From: Toxotes chatareus
Lineage: Eukaryota; Chordata; Actinopteri; Toxotidae
Direction of reading: 5' to 3'
Assembly: GCA_016801885.1 (NCBI GenBank)
Contig: CM028882.1
Coordinates: 18,679,047 to 18,743,046 of the forward strand
DNA: 64,000 nt
Shown here: piece by piece, positions 59,787 through 64,000 of the stretch
Layout of the letters: every line of letters begins with the position of its first letter
Numbering within the stretch: the stretch's first letter is position 1
Translations under genes and position numbers: made by a program
The notes under the pieces: model-generated
What the model saw: the letters and a program-made list of their open reading frames with translations, nothing else
Databases searched by the model: none
What the model was told of the DNA's origin: nothing

Positions 59787-62700
59787 CACCAGCCGTTCTC
59801 ACAACCTGCTGGGAATTATTCCACTCAAACACCTCACAAGTGAATCCCCATTCTGCGGTTTGCCTGGAAAATACAAGTACGGCTCACTCAGCCTTTTCAA
59901 ATCAACAGCAGCAGAGGGACCAGAAGAAATAAACTTTACCACTTGCTAAATATCTACATAAGAGAACCTTTTTGGGTGATGTGAGCATCCCCTGAAGGCT
60001 CTTTTTTAACATGAGAAATATAATGTCTGCATAGCACCTTTCAGAGGCAAATACTCTTCTAATCTAATAGTAATACTTACAGTAAGGCAGCGTGGGATGC
60101 GAGGTCATTCGCCTCACATTATTGATATTTCTCTTGATCATCTGGGAGAAGAAAAGTGAAGAGGAGGTGGAGAAGATTTTTAGCCAATGTTAGCAGAAAA
60201 CTGCACAACTTCATTATAGCAAACAGTGTACAGAGAAGTACACTGCTATATAATAATACAGAGTTACACAATACTGCACAGTTCTAAAGCCATTCACCAG
60301 ACATGGAATATACAGTGTTGTTGGTTTTATTTGTCTATTAAACTGATGGCTTTTTGTTATTATCATACCGATGTGGTCCACGGTTAGGGTGAGGGCGCAG
60401 GTTATAGTTAGGCATTGCAGAGATAACTGGTTGGGTTTAGGATAAAGCTTGGGCTCAGGTTTAAGTGATGGTAAAACACTAATCAAAAGGGGATGGATTA
60501 ACTTCAGCATAACGCTGATCTGATTATTTTTAGATTCAAACCTCTTTTGTAATCTTGTAAGATTGCTGTTAACTATGTCATAACATTCAGTTAACAAGGT
60601 GCATGTCTGAAAGTGGCTTAACTGTGGTTAAAACCCACTCAAAGGTCAAAAATGTTTTCATCTTACTCATTATGGCAAACTACATATTTGATGCTGCCTA
60701 TAAGCTACAATTCTATCACCATATAGGAGATATTGCCTTAATATGCTGTAGCTCAGCAACTGTTTTCTCTCCTGTAAAATGACTGGTGGCCCAGAGAGGC
60801 AAGCATTACCAACAACGTCTGGCAACAATTTTATTTATTACCGTCTCTGAATGTATTCTGCTTCAACCTTGTGCAAACTGCCTGACTGGTTGGTAGAATA
60901 ATTACGATGCAGAGTGGCTCTCACTGTCCAGTCTGCATATCAAGAGCAATAAGCAAACTGGTTAATATCAACAAACATGACTCACTGCTGCACCATTCAA
61001 AGACACTGCTACCACCGAAACCAAATCAATCTCCATCCCCACTGCTAACGCCAAGCTTCTCAGCTCTTACAGACTTTTCCATAAACACTGCATAAAATGA
61101 CGAGATTTGGGCTCACAAGCTGCAGCAGTGAACAACACCTCAGTTCCTTTGTAAGTCAATGAGGGAAGCTAAGGCTAGCAGCTGTGATGCTTTTGGCAAA
61201 CCGAGCCTAGACAAAAATGAATTATCAACTGAAGTCACTGTAACTGCTTTGAGGATTTTGCTTTGAGTACAAACACGGGCAAATCCAGAGGAACAGACAA
61301 TACCAACTGATTCCAGAAAAGCAGTGAAGAGGATGGCAATCTGCGCAGCACTGTCTATGGAAGCTTAAGGGATCATACTGCTGGTTTTTCAAGGTTTAGC
61401 TGAACTACAAACTATGTATACTTGATACTGCAGCTGGCTGCATGTTCTCACCAACATTGAAAAAAAATTTGACTAAAATGTAATTTTAACAAAAAGAATA
61501 TATTATAATAAAGAGAAAGAAAAAGAAAAGTAGCACATATTCACAACTGTGATGCTGTGACCGGCACCTAGTCTTTGGTGTGCATTCACCAGACAACTCT
61601 TGCTGATTCAGATAATATCATCACATACAAATGCAGGTTTAGAGCTCACCATGGCTGCACCCCTGCCTGTCTGCAGGCCTCCTAGCCATGGCATGTTGAT
61701 GGGTGTGCCAGGGCTACTGTGGGTGTACGGTGTGGTGCCATGGAGGGCAGCAAAGTCATCACGTGCATGGACCACCAGGAAGTCATCGCTTGCAACACTG
61801 CAGACAGAATAATAATTAAGACATATATTTTCATGACATGACAGCATAATTTAGGTTTTTCTCAGAGACCAATCCAGAGCTTTATAGTTTAGAAAGATTG
61901 CAGGATGTACTTAATGAAGATTTCAAAAAGCAAAGTAAGATTAAACATCCTTAGAAGGAAAAAATAACTTAAAATAACTTACTGAGAGCCAGTATTATGT
62001 GAATTTAGTTCTTAAATTATTCAGCCACAAATAACACACTGACACAAAGTACCCTTGTTGTGAGATTCTATAATAGGATCTCATAAAGAAGCATACAGAT
62101 TATGCTTATATGTACAACCATACATATAGAAAAACAATGTACACCAGCATGTACACCACCTACACAACCATAACTGAACGAATCACACAGTCCCATGCCC
62201 ACACTCTATTTAGCTCTAATGGTATGAGGGTCAAAAGGTGAGTTGATGTTACTCTGGCTGAACTCTCTTCAGCATGCGCACACAAACTCACAACGCACAC
62301 ACAGATTGCTCTCTTACCCTTTGGCTTCAGCCTCATCATCATCGATCCATGTTAAGATCTGTGTGGCCAAGATGGATGACACATCCAGCTCCTGAATGTC
62401 ATGGGTGGAGGCCATGACTAAACAATTACGATTGGCCTGGGAGACAGACCCAGACAGGAAATGGGGAAAGGGAGAGGTGGGTGACAAAGAGTATAGGGGA
62501 AGGGGAGATAGAATGAAGGTTAATGTATGTGCAAAATTTGAAAAGTTAGGAATTGTAACAAGAGTGAGAGTAAGAGTTTTTCTAACTCTATTTTGCCTAT
62601 GGTCACAAAACCATTCAGCTTTTTGCTTTTAATGATGCTCTGAAGTGCACCTTCCTTTGATCACGGTTGAGAAGAGGCCAGCACCAACTGCTTCCTTTTA

Positions 62701-63988
62701 AACTAAATAGCTGTATTCAAGCTTTAGTATCATAGTGTGAACCTCGTCTTAAATCAAACAGAGAAAACACAAGTTCGACAACATCAAAGTAGATAGAATA
62801 CGGTGTAAGAGTTGTGCCACTGGCCAAAAGAATTTGATATTTGCTCTGAATTTGAATTGTGTGCTCTAAATTTGAAGAGGTATTTGTTGACGTGACTTGA
62901 AATTCAGGTGTTTTTTAATATTCAGTTTAACATCCAGAACAATGTAAAACTTCAAATTCTGAATATAAATTTTTATTTTATTCAGTAAGTGGCACATCTA
63001 TTCAACCACACTAGAAAGTACTGTTAACATGCACAGCTGGGCTGAGACTACTTAAAGATTCATTGATTTTTTTTTGTCTGTGCTGTGTTGAGGGCATACA
63101 ACACTGACATATTATCATTTTATGAAGGTGTACTGGCAAATGTGTCTGCAAACAGTTGCATATTTGCACATCAAGCCAGCATGGAGCAACATTAACATTT
63201 ATATTGTGTTTCTGGCTGTTAGTCTACTACTTACTCTCCTTTCACCTCCGTTTTTGGTGGGGAATATCTGGCTCTTTAGCTGCTAAATGCTCTGGTGTGT
63301 TCAAAAGCTAGTTGCTAATTTTGTCTGCTCATTGGTGCTGGGCAGTGGCGTAGTGTACAGTGGTATTATAGCTTATCAGCTTATCAGAGATTCGTTGACA
63401 ACAGCTGGTTGGAAAGGAGGTTGATGTGATGAGGTTGGGAGGTAATGTATAAGAATACAAAAATATAAAAGACCTGAAAGTAAATCTCTGAGATTAGATA
63501 GGAGTAAATGGCTGATGAATCAACTCCAACTGAATGTTACATGACACAAAGCAGATTCAATTTTTTAACGGTTCATTTTTGCAGCTCTGTTGTTTGTTTG
63601 GCATTTTCCATGGCAGAAACCTAGGCCCGTCTGTCTATACATTTTATATTTTCCCAGTAACTAAGAAAAAAAAAAAACAATGAAACTTTAATACAGAGAT
63701 TACTGCACAGGCTTCCATAGTACTGATTATTTATAACATTACTAAACAAATTGAGTCGCATACATTATACTCGAGGTGGACGTTGTGAGATTTAAATAGA
63801 AAGACCAGTATAGGCCAGACAGACTGATAAACCCATGAAGTCCTGTGCCTGTCTCACAGTATATTGTGCTGTTCAGTAACATCTGTGTAAAGCAGTTGTA
63901 CCTTGTTGATGGCAAACGCTGTGATAATGTCAGATTCCTTGTGGATGATGCGTGCCTTTCCTCCGGGGCTGCCCAGATCTGACTCAGT
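56026..63988 (-). CDS. dmxl1: dmxl1: DmX-like protein (rabconnectin-3-alpha family), C-terminal WD40 exons, 5' part outside the window
   Basis: DMXL proteins pair with WDR7 to regulate assembly of the vacuolar proton ATPase. Minus-strand exons in transcript order: 63988-63902, 62436-62318, 61797-61650, 60141-60081, 59614-59487, 58898-58821, 58629-58538, 58334-58282, 57909-57692, 56259-56026. All splice sites are GT-AG and phases agree. The total is 1218 nt, or 405 residues plus TAG (56028-56026). The product carries family signatures: HKESDIITAFAINK, HDIQELDVSSILATQ, TPINMPWLGGLQTGRG, NNVRRMTSHPTLPYY, LTGAQDGSVRMFEWGHSQQ, GLSTDNRNVCLWDTL, GSAEGNIKVWSL and CGADGTMKMRIL. The blades fall in one C-terminal WD40 propeller. 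The paralogue dmxl2 is very similar. dmxl1 is chosen because hsd17b4 and prr16 are neighbours. The first listed exon could extend to the window edge. Confidence 0.92.
57692..57909 (-). other. dmxl1: dmxl1 penultimate coding exon, two WD blades
   Basis: The exon encodes FCCHESGATVLAMAPRLQLL, then ITGGRKGWISVLEL, HDSPVKALAVDP and FISGSAEGNIK. These are typical WD-repeat strands (GG-x-G, SGSxxGxIKVW). The WD dipeptide equivalent (VWSL) is completed in the last exon. Phase 1 in and phase 0 out agree with the neighbouring exons. Confidence 0.9.
59750..59784. repeat. (CA)n microsatellite
   Basis: A pure CA run of 35 bp in a dmxl1 intron, 135 bp upstream (in transcript sense) of the exon at 59487-59614. 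Confidence 0.97.
62437..63901 (-). other. dmxl1: dmxl1 intron
   Basis: The largest dmxl1 intron in the window other than 60142-61649 (about 1.5 kb) and 56260-57691 (about 1.4 kb). It is AT-rich, with no exon, RNA gene or recognisable element inside. The other dmxl1 introns also hold nothing recognisable apart from the CA tract at 59750. Confidence 0.6.
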
Positions 63989-64000
63989 CTGCACAGAAGA

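Noticed and set aside
56026..63988. Assignment to dmxl2 rather than dmxl1
   Set aside because: The proteins are close and the C-terminal sequence alone does not decide. The hsd17b4 and prr16 neighbours match the DMXL1 locus, so dmxl1 is preferred, with some residual doubt.

Overview
The window is nuclear DNA of a bony fish, probably a percomorph teleost. It has split vertebrate genes with GT-AG introns, long (CA)n and (CT)n microsatellites, a Tc1-type transposon, hAT-type nonautonomous elements and decayed LINEs. No bacterial, plasmid or viral features were seen. The species call is inference.

Three protein-coding genes are present. (1) prr16 (Largen), minus strand: exon 1 at 6618-6752 and part of exon 2 at 1-247, which runs off the left edge. 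Its 6.4 kb intron holds a decayed LINE. (2) hsd17b4 (peroxisomal multifunctional enzyme type 2), plus strand, complete: 25 coding exons from 8807 to 32524. Spliced, they give 2211 nt and 736 residues, ending in the peroxisomal signal AKL, with a poly(A) signal at 33313. prr16 and hsd17b4 are divergent, with about 2 kb between start codons. (3) The 3' part of dmxl1 (rabconnectin-3-alpha-like WD40 protein), minus strand: ten exons from 63988 down to the stop at 56026, giving 405 residues of the C-terminal WD40 region. The three genes do not form a functional unit. They are a conserved synteny block (human 5q23: DMXL1, TNFAIP8, HSD17B4, FAM170A, PRR16). No TNFAIP8 or FAM170A exons were recognised at the expected places, and hsd17b4 appears flipped relative to its neighbours.

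Between hsd17b4 and dmxl1 lies a repeat-rich stretch. It holds a hAT-like element (33386-34062), a composite of interspersed repeats with an internal duplication (34063-35220), and a tandem array of about 16.7 kb (35230-51950). A Tc1 transposon remnant (51951-about 52700) abuts the right end of the array. The rest, to 56025, is dmxl1 3' UTR or intergenic sequence.

The array is the most unusual object here. Its monomer is about 76 bp, roughly 215 copies by arithmetic. Each monomer carries a perfect A6T6 palindrome flanked by GTC/GAC, A/T tracts spaced about one helical turn apart, and three CpGs. Multi-monomer blocks are duplicated both locally and 9 kb apart. It is non-coding, and no function can be read from it.
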